From NCBI GenBank assembly GCA_035264885.1, contig DATFPK010000087.1, positions 1-53,971 of the forward strand: 53,971 bases of DNA, given 5' to 3'. Shown one piece after another: positions 24,662 through 34,958 of the stretch; within the stretch, counting starts at the first letter, position 1; each line of letters opens with the position of its first letter. Source of the DNA: DATFPK01 sp035264885 (GTDB taxonomy: Bacteria > Actinomycetota > Thermoleophilia > Solirubrobacterales > 70-9). The notes below the pieces were generated by a model that saw only the letters and a program-made list of their open reading frames with translations, was not told where the DNA came from and did no database searches. The translations under genes and the position numbers were made by a program.

Positions 24662-26497
24662 ATGGCGCCCGGCTACGACGGGCTCCCCGCCGCCGAGCGC
24701 GACGTCGACGTCTCGGGCCCGGTCTCGCGCTTCGTGACCGAGCTCCCGCCGCGGGGCGTGACCCGCCTCCGCCTCGGCCTGCGGGCGTTCGAATGGCTGC
24801 CTTTCCCGTGGCGCTTCAGTCGCCTCGACCTCGCGGCCCGGGAGGACTTCCTGCGCCATATGGAGGGGTCGCGGGTCGGCCTCCACCACGACCTCCTGCT
24901 GATGGCGAAGGTCCTCTGCACCCTCGGCTACACGATCGCGCCCGGCGTCCGCGAGCGGGTCGGATACGACGTGCGCTGCGGTCTGGTTGACGGCTCGGTC
25001 CCCGAGCCCGCGGGGACCCTGGGAGAAACCGAGGCGCCCCGCGAAGGCGAGGACTGCGACGTCGTCGTCGTCGGCTCGGGCGCCGGCGGGGCGCCGGCGG
25101 CGGCGTTGCTCGCCGAGGCCGGGGTCGACGTGGTCGTCCTCGAAGCGGGCGGGCACTTCAACCGCGAGACCTACCCCGACGACCCGATCGAGGCGATCGT
25201 CTCCCTCTACCGTGACGCCGGCATCACGGTTGCCGAGGGGCGGCCGCCCATCCCGGTGCCGGTCGGCCGCGCCGTCGGCGGGACCACCGTGATCAACTCG
25301 GGCACCTGCTTCCGGGCGCCCCCCGCCGTCCTCACCCACTGGCGTGAGCGATACGGGATCGACTGGGCTACGGACCTGGGCGACGAGTACGCGGAGGCCG
25401 AGTCCTTCCTGCGGGTCAAGCGGCTGGACCCGGAGCGGATGGGGCGGAACGGCCAGCTCGCCATGGAGGGCGCCGCGGCGCTCGGCGCCGGCGGCGGGCC
25501 GATCGCCCGCAACGCCGGCGACTGCGTCCAGTGCAGCTCTTGCCCGTTTGGATGTGAGATCGACGCCAAGCGCGGGATGCACGTCTCCTACCTGCCCCGC
25601 GCGGTCGCGGCGGGCGCGCGGGTGAGGGCCGACACCGAGGCGGTCCGGATCCTGGTCGAGGACGGCCGGGCCGTCGGGGTCGGCTGCCTGGCCGGCTCGC
25701 GCGGGCGCCGCAACGGGGCCCGGCGCCCCTACACGGTGCGGGCACGGAAGGTGATCCTGGCCGGCGGGGCGCTCGGCACGCCGGAGCTGCTGATCCGCTC
25801 CGGCCTCCGCGGCGAGCACGTGGGCCGCAACCTGCACATCCACCCGGCCTGCTGGGTCGGCGCCCGCTACCCCGAGGAGGTACGCGGCTGGGAAGGCGTG
25901 ATGCAGAGCTACTACATCGACGAGTGGGAGCCCGAGTCGATCCTCCTCGAGGCGACCTTCACGCCCCTCCCATTCGGCGGCGCCTGGCTGCTCGGCACCG
26001 GCCGCAAGCATCAGGAGGCGATGCTCGGCTTCGGCAACGTCGGGTCGATCGGCGTCCACCTCTCCGACCGGTCGGCGGGCCGGATCGGCGTCGCCGGCGA
26101 CGGCTCCCTGCGCGCCTCCTACCGCCTCAGCGAAGAGGACTGCCGGCGCCTCGTCTTCGGGATCGCCCGCGCCGCCGAGGTGCACTTCGCGGCCGGAGCC
26201 GAGGAGGTCTATCCGAACATCGGCCGGGTCGGGGCCCTCAGGCCCGGCGACCTGGAGGCCTTCGAAGCGACGGCTTTCAAGCCCTCGGAGCTGCGGCTCG
26301 AGGCGTTCCACCCGATGAGCACCGCGCGGATCGCACCCGAGGGCGATGGCGTCTGCGCGGCGGACGGATCGGTGCGCGGCACCGAGGGCCTCTACGTCGC
26401 CGACGCGTCCCTCTTCCCGACCTCGGTCGGGGTCAACCCGATGATGACCGTGATCGCCTTCGCCAAGCGGGTGGCGCAGGGAGTCGCGGCCTACTAG
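24662..26497 (+). CDS. GMC-type FAD-dependent oxidoreductase
   Basis: The 611-aa protein joins an N-terminal helical region (1-125) resembling gluconate dehydrogenase subunit 3-like segments to a GMC domain. The FAD motif is DVVVVGSGAGGAPAAALLAE (Gly138-Gly143 core), with PVGRAVGGTTVINSGTCFRA downstream. A Cys cluster, DCVQCSSCPFGCEIDAK (CxxCxxCxxxC), is found in long-chain alcohol oxidase-like members. The C-terminus has EAFHPMSTARIAPEGDGVCA and DASLFPTSVGVNPMMTVIAF, including the active-site His. Substrate unknown; an alcohol or sterol is plausible. The family-like stretch AELRTLGAICEA continues upstream of the ATG without any NTG start, so the true start is uncertain. Confidence 0.88.
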   Translation: MAPGYDGLPAAERDVDVSGPVSRFVTELPPRGVTRLRLGLRAFEWLPFPWRFSRLDLAAREDFLRHMEGSRVGLHHDLLLMAKVLCTLGYTIAPGVRERVGYDVRCGLVDGSVPEPAGTLGETEAPREGEDCDVVVVGSGAGGAPAAALLAEAGVDVVVLEAGGHFNRETYPDDPIEAIVSLYRDAGITVAEGRPPIPVPVGRAVGGTTVINSGTCFRAPPAVLTHWRERYGIDWATDLGDEYAEAESFLRVKRLDPERMGRNGQLAMEGAAALGAGGGPIARNAGDCVQCSSCPFGCEIDAKRGMHVSYLPRAVAAGARVRADTEAVRILVEDGRAVGVGCLAGSRGRRNGARRPYTVRARKVILAGGALGTPELLIRSGLRGEHVGRNLHIHPACWVGARYPEEVRGWEGVMQSYYIDEWEPESILLEATFTPLPFGGAWLLGTGRKHQEAMLGFGNVGSIGVHLSDRSAGRIGVAGDGSLRASYRLSEEDCRRLVFGIARAAEVHFAAGAEEVYPNIGRVGALRPGDLEAFEATAFKPSELRLEAFHPMSTARIAPEGDGVCAADGSVRGTEGLYVADASLFPTSVGVNPMMTVIAFAKRVAQGVAAY

Positions 26498-26880
26498 CTC
26501 TCGGCGGACATCGCGCGCCAGGCTCCGCCCGTGAGCAGGGCTGCCCCGGCCAAGGCCACGAACAGCCCAGCGCGGCGCTCGTCTCCGGCCGGATCGAGCG
26601 CGCGGTAGAGCACCAGCAGCGATGCGAGCACCCCTGCCAGCGCCGCGGTCGCCGTCGTGGCGATCGGCAGGTCCGGCTTGACGTTGGTGGCCGAGACCAC
26701 GGGCAGCGCCAACCCGAGGAGGCCGGCAATGGCCACCATCAGGTCGATCAGGCTGAGTGACTCCCAGCCGTCGAGCGAGGGGCCGCCGCTCGAGAACCAG
26801 GGCAGGAAGAGCGATGCCAGCAGAGTCGCCCCGGCGATGCCGGCGACCGCCTCTGCAAGCCTGATCCGCCGGAGGTCCAC
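26494..26880 (-). CDS. Small four-helix membrane protein
   Basis: The 128-aa protein has four predicted helices (residues about 9-29, 44-63, 73-92 and 104-121). The first contains AGATLLASLFLPWFSSGGPS, the Trp-Phe pattern seen in small actinobacterial membrane proteins. It appears paralogous to the next gene: both share an acidic DxW(E/D)S/AxxxIDL stretch after helix 1 and end near GGAWRAM or YGGWRAM. Function unknown. Its stop interlocks with the GMC stop in the CTAG at 26494-26497. Confidence 0.7.
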   Translation of the reverse strand: MDLRRIRLAEAVAGIAGATLLASLFLPWFSSGGPSLDGWESLSLIDLMVAIAGLLGLALPVVSATNVKPDLPIATTATAALAGVLASLLVLYRALDPAGDERRAGLFVALAGAALLTGGAWRAMSAES

Positions 26881-26895
26881 GGCGGGAGGCGAAGC

Positions 26896-26923
26896 GCCCG
26901 GGCGCCGCGAGGGGCGCCCGGGC
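26896..26923. terminator. Perfect 11-bp GC hairpin between two membrane-protein genes
   Basis: Arms GCCCGGGCGCC and GGCGCCCGGGC with a 6-nt loop lie between the stop at 26935 and the start at 26880. A TTT follows on the plus strand. On the minus strand, the direction of both neighbours, there is no U tract. It is a likely terminator or processing hairpin separating the two genes. Confidence 0.5.
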
Positions 26924-26934
26924 TTTCGCGATTC

Positions 26935-27549
26935 CTAGGCGCCGCCGCTGGGCGGCGGATTGCCGCCCGAGGGAGGCGGCGGAGGCGGCGTGCCACCCGA
27001 CGGGGGAGGGGTCCCGCCCGACGGGGGCGGCGGAGGCGGCGGCGGGGTCGCAGCGCGCGAGCCTGGGTCCCCACCCGCTCCGGGCCCGTCCCCGGGGCCG
27101 GAGAACCGGTCGGCCGCGTCCTGGAACGTCGTGCCCTCCTCGTCCATCGCCCGCCAGCCGCCGTAGGCGATGCCGGCCGCGGCGATCAACCCGAGGAACA
27201 CGCCGTAGGACCGGCTGAGGTCGATCTCGCCGACGATCACGTCGATGTCCGGCGTGACGATCAGCCGGAACAGCACCAGCAGGGTCGACAGCCCGCCGAG
27301 GACCGCGATCGCCGTGCTGAGCGGGAAGTCGATCCGGTTCGCGGACGCCTTCGCAGCGGCGGCGCCGACGGTCACGATCACCGTCAGGAGCAGGATCAGG
27401 TCGATGAAGTCGAACGCGTCCCAGGCGCTGAGATCACCGGCGCCTCCCGCTTCGTCGACTCCGTACCACTTCAGGAACATGATGATGAAGAGCGCGATGG
27501 CGGACCCTGCCGCGATCTTCTCGCCCTGTGTGAGCCTGTTCACATCCAT
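26935..27549 (-). CDS. Membrane protein with Pro/Gly-rich tail
   Basis: The 204-aa protein has four hydrophobic helices within residues 1-135 (for example SAIALFIIMFLKWYGV and DFIDLILLLTVIVTVGAAAA). It then has a cytosolic or periplasmic tail of about 60 residues made of PPPPPPPPSGGTPPPSGGTP and similar units. A good Shine-Dalgarno GGAGGG lies 9 nt before the ATG, and TTGACT at 27596-27591 could be a -35 box. It resembles the downstream gene (shared YGGWRAM / GGAWRAM at the end of the last helix). Function unknown. Confidence 0.72.
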   Translation of the reverse strand: MDVNRLTQGEKIAAGSAIALFIIMFLKWYGVDEAGGAGDLSAWDAFDFIDLILLLTVIVTVGAAAAKASANRIDFPLSTAIAVLGGLSTLLVLFRLIVTPDIDVIVGEIDLSRSYGVFLGLIAAAGIAYGGWRAMDEEGTTFQDAADRFSGPGDGPGAGGDPGSRAATPPPPPPPPSGGTPPPSGGTPPPPPPSGGNPPPSGGA

Positions 27550-27648
27550 TCCAAAGTCCCTCCGTGGGGCTAGGGGTCGCGGCGGACATTAGTCAACGCG
27601 TCGGCGGAAGGGCAACGCCAGACGCGGGCGCTCGGCGGCATGCGCGGC

Positions 27649-28512
27649 TCAGGCGTCGAGGACCCGCGATCGGGCGCGCGCCGCGGTCAGCGTGTTGACC
27701 ATCAGCATCGCGATCGTCATCGGCCCGACACCCCCCGGTACGGGCGTGATCGCGCCTGCCTTCTCCGCGACCGCGTCGAAGTCCACGTCGCCAACCAGCC
27801 CGTCGTCGGTGCGATTGACACCGACGTCGATCACGATCGCCCCGGACTTCACCGCATCGGCGCCGAGCAGCCGCGGCGAGCCCACGGCGGCGACCAGCAC
27901 GTCGGCTCGGGCGCAGGCTCCCGTCAGGTCCCGAGTGCGCGAGTGGCAGACGGTGACGGTCGCGCTGCGCGAGATCAAAAGGCTGGCGAGGGGCCTGCCG
28001 ACCAGCTTCGATCGGCCGACGACGACCGCTTCGGCGCCACTCAGCTCGACGCCCTCGTGGTCGAGGAGCTCGACGACTCCGGCGGGGGTGCAGGGGACGA
28101 GCCCGGGGGCCCCGTGGGCGAGCAGCCCCGCGTTCGCCGGCGTCAGCCCGTCGACATCCTTGCCGGGGTCGAGCGCGGCGACGACCGCGTCGGGGTCGAT
28201 CTGCTCGGGCAGCGGGAGCTGGACCAGGATTCCGTCGACGTCCTCGTCGCGGTTCAGGCCGGCGACCAGCTCGATCAGCTCGGCCTCGGTCGTACCGGCG
28301 CTGAGCTCGTGATGGACCGACCGCATCCCGGCCTCCTCGCAGGCTCGGTGCTTGTTGCGGACGTAGACGTGCGAAGCGGGGTCCTCACCGACGATCACCG
28401 TCGCCAGGGCCGGCGCGCGGCCGGTCTCGGCGACCAGTTCGGCAACGCCCAGCCGCACGCGCTCGCGGACCTCGGCTGAAACCGCCTTGCCGTCGATGAC
28501 CCGGGCCGCCAC
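27649..28512 (-). CDS. folD: Methylenetetrahydrofolate dehydrogenase/cyclohydrolase
   Basis: FolD interconverts 5,10-methylene-THF and 10-formyl-THF with NADP in the cytosol. The 287-aa product has the family signatures VIVGEDPASHVYVRNKHRAC (with the catalytic Lys), GILVQLPLPEQID, DPGKDVDGLTPANAGLL, VVVGRSKLVGRPLASLL and ITPVPGGVGPMTIAMLMVNT. The GTG start overlaps the pcrA stop by one base (TAGTG), which sets the start and excludes the longer frame reaching 28842. Co-expression with a helicase is a matter of position; no functional link is known to me. Confidence 0.96.
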   Translation of the reverse strand: MAARVIDGKAVSAEVRERVRLGVAELVAETGRAPALATVIVGEDPASHVYVRNKHRACEEAGMRSVHHELSAGTTEAELIELVAGLNRDEDVDGILVQLPLPEQIDPDAVVAALDPGKDVDGLTPANAGLLAHGAPGLVPCTPAGVVELLDHEGVELSGAEAVVVGRSKLVGRPLASLLISRSATVTVCHSRTRDLTGACARADVLVAAVGSPRLLGADAVKSGAIVIDVGVNRTDDGLVGDVDFDAVAEKAGAITPVPGGVGPMTIAMLMVNTLTAARARSRVLDA

Positions 28513-30767
28513 TACCGCTTCCGGACCGGGGCGTAGTCGGCCATCAGCTTGCGCTCGGCCCCGTCGCCGGCGAACCGGACGACGATCACCCCTCCGGGCT
28601 CGACCCCGGTCACTACGCCGTCGCCGAAGCTGGCGTGGACGACGTCGTCGCCGGTCTGAAGAGCGAGGGCCGGGCCGGGATCGACCGGGGCGACGGGGGC
28701 CCCGGCGCTCAGCGCCGGCTCCCAGCGGGTGCCGGGGGCGCTCGAGTGGCGCTCGGTCAGCTCGGCCGGGATCTCGTCGATGAAGCGGGAGGAGATCGCC
28801 GGCTCGCGCCGGCCGCCGAAGATCCGCCGCTCCCGCACCCATGTGAGGTAGAGGCGGCGCCGGGCCCGGGTGACGCCGACGTAGGCGAGCCGGCGCTCCT
28901 CCTCCTCGCCCCCCTCCTCGAGCGCCCGCATGTGAGGGAAGACACCCTCCTCGCAGCCGACGATGAAGACCGCGTCGTACTCGAGCCCCTTGGCGTTGTG
29001 GAGGGTCATCAGGGTGACCAGGCTGTCGTCGGAGCGCAGGCCGTCCTGCTCGGTGTAGAGCGAGATCTGCTGGAGGAACTCCTCGAGCGGGGAGACCTCG
29101 CCGCCGCCCTCGAGCTCCCGGTTCGCGTCGAACTCGGCGGCGACGCCGATCAGCTCCTGGAGGTTCTCCACCCTTCCCTCGGCCTCCACGGTTCGCTCCG
29201 CCTCCAGCGCCTCGATGTAGCCGGTCTCGTGGAGCAGCGCCTCGAGGACGTGGGCAACGGGCTCATCGGCGGCTCGCGCGCGCAGTCCTTCCACCGTGTC
29301 GTGGAAGCGGGAGACCGCCTTGAACGCGGCGGGGCCCAGGCCGGGCACGCTCTCCGCCTGGCCGGCCACGTCCCAGATCGGCGCCCCGGTGGTGTTGGCG
29401 TGCGCCGCGAGCCGGGCCTGGCTGGTTGCCCCGACCCCGCGGCGCGGCGAGTTGACGGTCCGCGCGAAGGAGATCTGGTCGGCCGGGTTGACCAGCAGGC
29501 TGAGGTAGGCCACGGCGTCCTTGATCTCCGCCCGCTCGTAGAACTTGGTGCCGCCGATCACCTGGTAGGGGACCTCGAAGCGGACGAGGGTGTCCTCCAG
29601 CACCCGGCTCATCGCGTTGGTCCGGTAGAAGACCGCGATCTGCTCGCGCCGCAGGCCGTCCTCTTCGGCGAGCCGCTCGATCTCGCCGGCGACCCAGCGC
29701 GCCTCCTCGTGCTCGTCGGCCAGCTCGGAGAGCTGGACCTGCTCGCCGCCGCGCTCCTCGGTCCAGAGGTGCTTGGGGCGGTTCTCGCGGTTGTTGCGGA
29801 TGATCCCGTTGGCGGCGTCGAGGATCACCTGGGTCGAGCGGTAGTTCTGCTCGAGCTTGACCACCTCCGCCTCGGGGAAGTCGCGCTCGAAGTCGAGGAT
29901 GTTGCGGATGTCGGCGTGGCGGAAGCTGTAGATCGACTGGAAGTCGTCACCGACGACGATCAGGTTCCCGTGGTCCTCGCATAGGAGCTGGAGCAGCCGG
30001 TATTGCGCCTTGTTGGTGTCCTGGTACTCGTCGACGAGGACGTGGCGGAAGGCGCGGCGCCAGCGCTCGCGGACGTCCTCGTAGAGCTCGATCACGTTCA
30101 CCGTTCGAACGAGGAGGTCGTCGAAGTCCATCGCGTTCGCCTCGAGCATCCGCTTCTCGTAGAGGGCGTAGACCTCGCCGACCGTCTCCTCGAAGTAGGA
30201 GCCGTGGGTCCCCCGGTAGGCCTCGACGTCGAGGAGCTGGTTCTTGGCGCCCGAGATCTGGGCGCGGACGGCGCGCGGCGGGAAGCGCTTGGTGTCCACC
30301 TGGAGCTCCTCCATGCAGCGCTTGATCATCCGCAGCGAGTCCGCCTCGTCGTAGATCGTGAAGCCGCGGGAATAGCCGAGCCGCTCGGCATCGGCCCGCA
30401 GCATCCGCGCGCAGGCGGAGTGGAACGTCGTCACCCACATCGCCCGGGTGGCCCGGCCGACCAGCCCGCCGACCCGCTCGCGCATCTCCGCCGCCGCCTT
30501 GTTGGTGAAGGTGATCGCGAGGATCTCGCCCGGTCGCGCCATGCCGGTGGCGAGCAGCCAGGCGATCCGGTGGGTCAGGACCCGGGTCTTGCCCGAGCCC
30601 GCTCCGGCGATGACCAGCAGCGGGCCCTCGCCATGGGTCACCGCCTCGCGCTGCGGCGGGTTCAGGCTCGCGAGGAGGCGCTCGACCGGGTCGGCGCCGG
30701 GCGACACCGGCGCGCCGGCGGCCTCCTCGCCCGGTGGCGGGGCCTGCTGCTCGGAAGCGGGGCTCAC
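28512..30767 (-). CDS. pcrA: ATP-dependent DNA helicase PcrA/UvrD
   Basis: A superfamily 1A 3'-5' helicase acting in excision repair and removal of stalled complexes. The 751-aa protein has Q-motif and Walker A in LNPPQREAVTHGEGPLLVIA then GAGSGKTRVLTHRIA, motif II DEYQDTNKAQY, motif III GDDFQSIYSFRHAD, QNYRSTQVILDAAN, motif V TLMTLHNAKGLEYDAVFIVG and motif VI YVGVTRARRRLYL. The C-terminus after residue about 695 (DDVVHASFGDGVVTGVEPGG) is the Tudor-like domain of PcrA that contacts RNA polymerase. Ordering and length match the family. Confidence 0.96.
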   Translation of the reverse strand: MSPASEQQAPPPGEEAAGAPVSPGADPVERLLASLNPPQREAVTHGEGPLLVIAGAGSGKTRVLTHRIAWLLATGMARPGEILAITFTNKAAAEMRERVGGLVGRATRAMWVTTFHSACARMLRADAERLGYSRGFTIYDEADSLRMIKRCMEELQVDTKRFPPRAVRAQISGAKNQLLDVEAYRGTHGSYFEETVGEVYALYEKRMLEANAMDFDDLLVRTVNVIELYEDVRERWRRAFRHVLVDEYQDTNKAQYRLLQLLCEDHGNLIVVGDDFQSIYSFRHADIRNILDFERDFPEAEVVKLEQNYRSTQVILDAANGIIRNNRENRPKHLWTEERGGEQVQLSELADEHEEARWVAGEIERLAEEDGLRREQIAVFYRTNAMSRVLEDTLVRFEVPYQVIGGTKFYERAEIKDAVAYLSLLVNPADQISFARTVNSPRRGVGATSQARLAAHANTTGAPIWDVAGQAESVPGLGPAAFKAVSRFHDTVEGLRARAADEPVAHVLEALLHETGYIEALEAERTVEAEGRVENLQELIGVAAEFDANRELEGGGEVSPLEEFLQQISLYTEQDGLRSDDSLVTLMTLHNAKGLEYDAVFIVGCEEGVFPHMRALEEGGEEEERRLAYVGVTRARRRLYLTWVRERRIFGGRREPAISSRFIDEIPAELTERHSSAPGTRWEPALSAGAPVAPVDPGPALALQTGDDVVHASFGDGVVTGVEPGGVIVVRFAGDGAERKLMADYAPVRKR

Positions 30768-30816
30768 GGGGCGAGGATAGCCACGGGGGCGGGCGGCGCT
30801 GCCGGGCGCCCAGGGG

Positions 30817-31407
30817 TCAGGCGCAGAGCCCGAACACGGTCTCGTACGGCTTCGGGTCGCCGCCGAGAAGGACGTCCTGGAGCTTCTCGTCGTCGCTGCG
30901 CCGCAAGAGCCGGATGATGCACGCGGCCTGCTGCCCGGTCGCGGGATCGGGCGGCGCGAGGAGCGTCTTCTCGAAGGCCCGGAGGAAGGCGTCCTTGTCG
31001 AACCCTCGGAAGGCGACGATCCGGTCGAGCTTCCAGCCCGCCTCGTCCCTCACCAGCGCCAGCGCGAGGGTCTGGCGGTTGAAGCTGCTCCCCTCGAAGG
31101 TCGCGTCGGCGGTCGCCTCGTCACCGTCCACCTCGACGTTGGCGACCTCGACCGACTCCGCGCTGGCGCTCGGGTCGGCCTCCCGGCAGGACGCGACCGC
31201 CGCCTGGCCCTTCGCGAACTCCGTCTGCTCGACGAAGTCCTGGGTTTCGAGCTCGGTGCAGTTCGACGGGGCGTCCGAGGTCGCCGAGGTCTCGATCACC
31301 GCGGCGATCTCTTCCTCGTCTCCGTTGCCGCCGCCACAGCCGCCGGCGGCGGCCGCGAGCCCGAGTGCGAGGACCGCCGCGAGCTTGATCAGGCGGGGCC
31401 GTCGCAG
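30817..31407 (-). CDS. Lipoprotein of unknown function, likely CTG start
   Basis: The frame downstream of cysE encodes KLAAVLALGLAAAAGGCGGG, a textbook lipoprotein signal peptide with lipobox AGGC, then an acidic linker and a globular part with three further Cys (NCTEL, ASCREAD, AACII, plus the C-terminal GLCA). No ATG, GTG or TTG lies in frame between the cysE stop at 31414-31416 and the lipobox. The only candidates are CTG at 31407 (giving RRPRLIKLAAV...) or CTG at 31392. A GTG at 31299 would delete the signal peptide. The mature part resembles small lipid-anchored NTF2-like domains only weakly; no function is assigned. It is the last gene of the cysK operon. Confidence 0.7.
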   Translation of the reverse strand: MRRPRLIKLAAVLALGLAAAAGGCGGGNGDEEEIAAVIETSATSDAPSNCTELETQDFVEQTEFAKGQAAVASCREADPSASAESVEVANVEVDGDEATADATFEGSSFNRQTLALALVRDEAGWKLDRIVAFRGFDKDAFLRAFEKTLLAPPDPATGQQAACIIRLLRRSDDEKLQDVLLGGDPKPYETVFGLCA

Positions 31408-31413
31408 CGTGAC

Positions 31414-32151
31414 TCAGCCCCCGGCCGAGGAGCGGCCACGGCGGGGCCGCAGCTCCTTGACTCCCGCTTCCCCGGCCTCCTCACCGGACAGCTCGGCGGC
31501 GCGGCGTTCGAGCCGGGCGATCCGAGCCGAAAGCTCCCTGATCGCGTCGGCGATCGGGTCGGGCAGGTGGATCCAGTCGGCATCCGGCCCCTCCGGGCGG
31601 CGACCCTCGACCTTGACGGTGTGGCCGGGGTTGCCGACCACCGTGGAGCTCGCGGGCACGTCCTCGACAACGACCGTGTTGGCACCGACCTTGGCGCCGT
31701 CCCCGACCCGGATCGGGCCCAGCAGCTTCGCGCCGGAGCCGATCGTGACGTTGTCCCCCACCGTCGGGTGGCGCTTGCCCCGCTGGAAGCCGGTGCCGCC
31801 GAGGGTCACGCCCTGGTAGAGGGTCACGCAGTCGCCGATCTCGGCCGTCTCGCCGATCACGACGCCCGAGCCGTGGTCGATGAAGAACTCGCCGCCGATC
31901 CGGGCGCCCGGGTGGATCTCCACCCCGGTCACGGCGCGGCTCAGGTAGGAGATCGCGAGCGGCGCCACCGGGACCTCGGCGTCGTGCAGCGCATGGGCGA
32001 CGCGGTGAGCCAGGATCGCCTGGACGCCGCCCCAGGACGCGAGGATCTCGGCGCTCGAGACGCCGCGGGCGGCCGGATCGCGGTCACGGGCCGAGGCGAC
32101 GTCCGAGCGCACCTCGCGGAGGACGCGGCGGAGGGTTCCCAGCCCGAGCAT
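31414..32151 (-). CDS. cysE: Serine O-acetyltransferase
   Basis: CysE acetylates serine with acetyl-CoA; O-acetylserine is the substrate of CysK. The 245-aa protein is of the short EpsC-like kind. It has an N-terminal helical part (1-70), then left-handed beta-helix hexapeptide repeats: GVEIHPGARIGGEFFIDHGS, GVVIGETAEIGDCVTLYQGV, TLGGTGFQRGKRHPTVGDNV and KLLGPIRVGDGAKVGANTVV. The catalytic His of FIDHGSGVVIG is present. The basic C-terminus (KELRPRRGRSSAGG) is poorly conserved. It overlaps the stop of the preceding propeller gene (TGATG), part of the cysK-propeller-cysE-lipoprotein operon. Confidence 0.95.
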   Translation of the reverse strand: MLGLGTLRRVLREVRSDVASARDRDPAARGVSSAEILASWGGVQAILAHRVAHALHDAEVPVAPLAISYLSRAVTGVEIHPGARIGGEFFIDHGSGVVIGETAEIGDCVTLYQGVTLGGTGFQRGKRHPTVGDNVTIGSGAKLLGPIRVGDGAKVGANTVVVEDVPASSTVVGNPGHTVKVEGRRPEGPDADWIHLPDPIADAIRELSARIARLERRAAELSGEEAGEAGVKELRPRRGRSSAGG

Positions 32152-33850
32152 CAGGGCACCTGCCGATCCGCGCCCGGGCCTCCGCGAAGCAGATCGGCGC
32201 CCCCCTGGCCGAACAGGGAGTCGGGCCCGCGCCCACCCAGCAGCTGATCCGCTCCCCGCCCGCCCAGCAGCCGGTCGGCACCGGCACCGCCCTTGGCGCG
32301 GTCGCGCCCGTCCCCGAGCCTGATGCGGTCGTCTCCGCGGCCGCCGCAGACGCGGTCGGGGCCGCCGAACGAGACCACGACGTCATCGCCGGCGAACGTC
32401 GCGAAGACGTCGGGCCCCCGCCTGCCCCGCAAGACGTCGCGACCGGAGGTTCCGACGCGGGTCGCGGTCGCTCCGAGGCAGACAGGGGCCGGTGGCGCGT
32501 CCGGCTCGACGGCGGCCAGGCGCCGATCGAAGGAAGCGATCGCCTGGGATCCGTACGCGGTCAGATAGACGTTGGCTCCGTCCGGGGTGACCGTCGGAAG
32601 ATGCGCGTGCTCCAGGGCGGTCCCGTCGGCGCAGGCGGAGGTCGCACCGCCGATCGTCTCCGAGCCGTCGTCGGAGACGCATCCGTCGACGCCGGGCTTG
32701 CGGACAAGGTTCCCGGTGGCGGGGTCGCGGTCCCAGACGGTCATGACGTTCGCGTACTTCGCCGCCGCGTACAGATTGTGCCCGTCCGGGCTCGTCGCCA
32801 GGCCGTGGACGCCGTCGAGGCCGCCCGCCGCCGCGCAGTACGGATCACCGGCCGCACCCGCGGAACAGCCGGTCTGGACCAGCGCGCCGTCGCTTCCCAG
32901 CCGGAAGCTGGTCAGCGCGTCGATGAAGTAGGAGGCGACGTAGAGGTCGCGGCCGTCGGGGCTCAGGGTCAGGGAGGTTGCCCCCGCCAGGCCGTGGCCG
33001 TCGGCACAACCGGCTTCGGCGGCCAACTCGGAGATGCAGCCCGCCTCGCCGGGCTTCTGGGTCAAGGCTCCGGTCAGGGGATCGCGGTCGAAGATCGTGA
33101 CCGCACCGTCCGTCCCCGGCGTCTCGCTGCTGCCGTACTCGGCCGCCGCGTAGAGGTTGGAGCCGTCGGGGGTCACGGCCAACGCCACCACCCGCCGCAG
33201 GCCGCGGCCGGTCACCGCCTCCACCGGGGTCAGCGCACCAGTCGCGGAATCGCGCGAGAAGACGACAATCGCGTGGCTGTCCTGCGCCGCCGCGTAGACG
33301 TTCTCCCCGTCGGGGCTCACGGTGACGAAGCGAGCGCCCTCGAGCGACGGATGCTCGGCGCACTCCCCGGTTACGCCGGTGGCAGCGACGCAGCCCGCTT
33401 CGGCCTCCTTCTGGGTCAGCTCGCCGGTCAGCGGATCGCGGTCGAAGATCGCCACCGCGTCGCTGTCCTCGGCGGCCGCATAGACGTTCTTGCCGTCCGG
33501 GCTGACGGCGACCGTCGAGGCTCCGTCGAGCCCGCGCGCCGGACCGCATCCGGTCGATGCCGGCGTCGAGACGCAGCCGGACTGACTCAAAGCTCCCCCG
33601 GCGTCGCGCTGAAAGGTCGTCACCGCGTCGCTGACGTACGCCGCGACGTACACGTTCTCGCCCCCGGGGCTCGCGGCCGCGATCCGGGCGCCACCCAGCC
33701 CGTGGCCGGCCGCGCAGCCGGGGACCGAGGACGACACGCAGCCGGCCGGCCCGGCCTTCTGCGTCACCTCGCCGATGGTGCCGGGGGCCGCGGCGGACGC
33801 GACAGCGATCAGAGACGCCGCGGCGAGGCTCCCAGCGAGGATGGAGCGCA

Positions 33851-33851
<1 letters not shown>
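32151..33851 (-). CDS. Secreted beta-propeller protein with C-terminal RTX calcium-binding repeats
   Basis: The 566-aa protein has a signal peptide (1-21) and about seven propeller-like repeats (residues 30-455). Each repeat carries a variant of SPDGxNVYAAAxxSDAVxxF followed by a paired-Cys loop such as GCVSTPASTGCGPARGLDG. This fits the YVTN/lactonase-like 7-bladed fold. Residues about 470-566 hold hemolysin-type repeats (GGRGDDRIRLGDGRDRAKGG, GADRLLGGRGADQLLGGRGP), which bind calcium outside the cell. The Cys pairs suggest disulphides, consistent with export. It lies inside the cysK-cysE operon, overlapping both neighbours. No catalytic residues are recognised. Confidence 0.85.
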
Positions 33852-34807
<956 letters not shown>

Positions 34808-34813
34808 CCGCTC

Positions 34814-34819
34814 AACGTA
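34814..34819 (-). promoter_or_regulatory. -10 box for leaderless cysK transcript
   Basis: TACGTT on the minus strand is followed by 6 nt and the cysK GTG. No Shine-Dalgarno is present. Confidence 0.5.
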
Positions 34820-34946
34820 GCGGACCGGCAAGCCCCCGCAGGTATTCCGGCGACGGCGCGGAACCAACCCAGACGCCACGCGTGCATGGACGAAGGTTGA
34901 GGGGGTCTTGGACGGACGTACTAACGACTTTTTGCCTGGTCAGGAG

Positions 34947-34952
34947 TACCTT
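34947..34952 (+). promoter_or_regulatory. -10 box for leaderless upstream ORF of the HD-GYP gene
   Basis: TACCTT is followed by exactly 6 nt and an ATG at 34959, the first codon of a 19-codon ORF. Confidence 0.4.
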
Positions 34953-34958
34953 CGGCGG

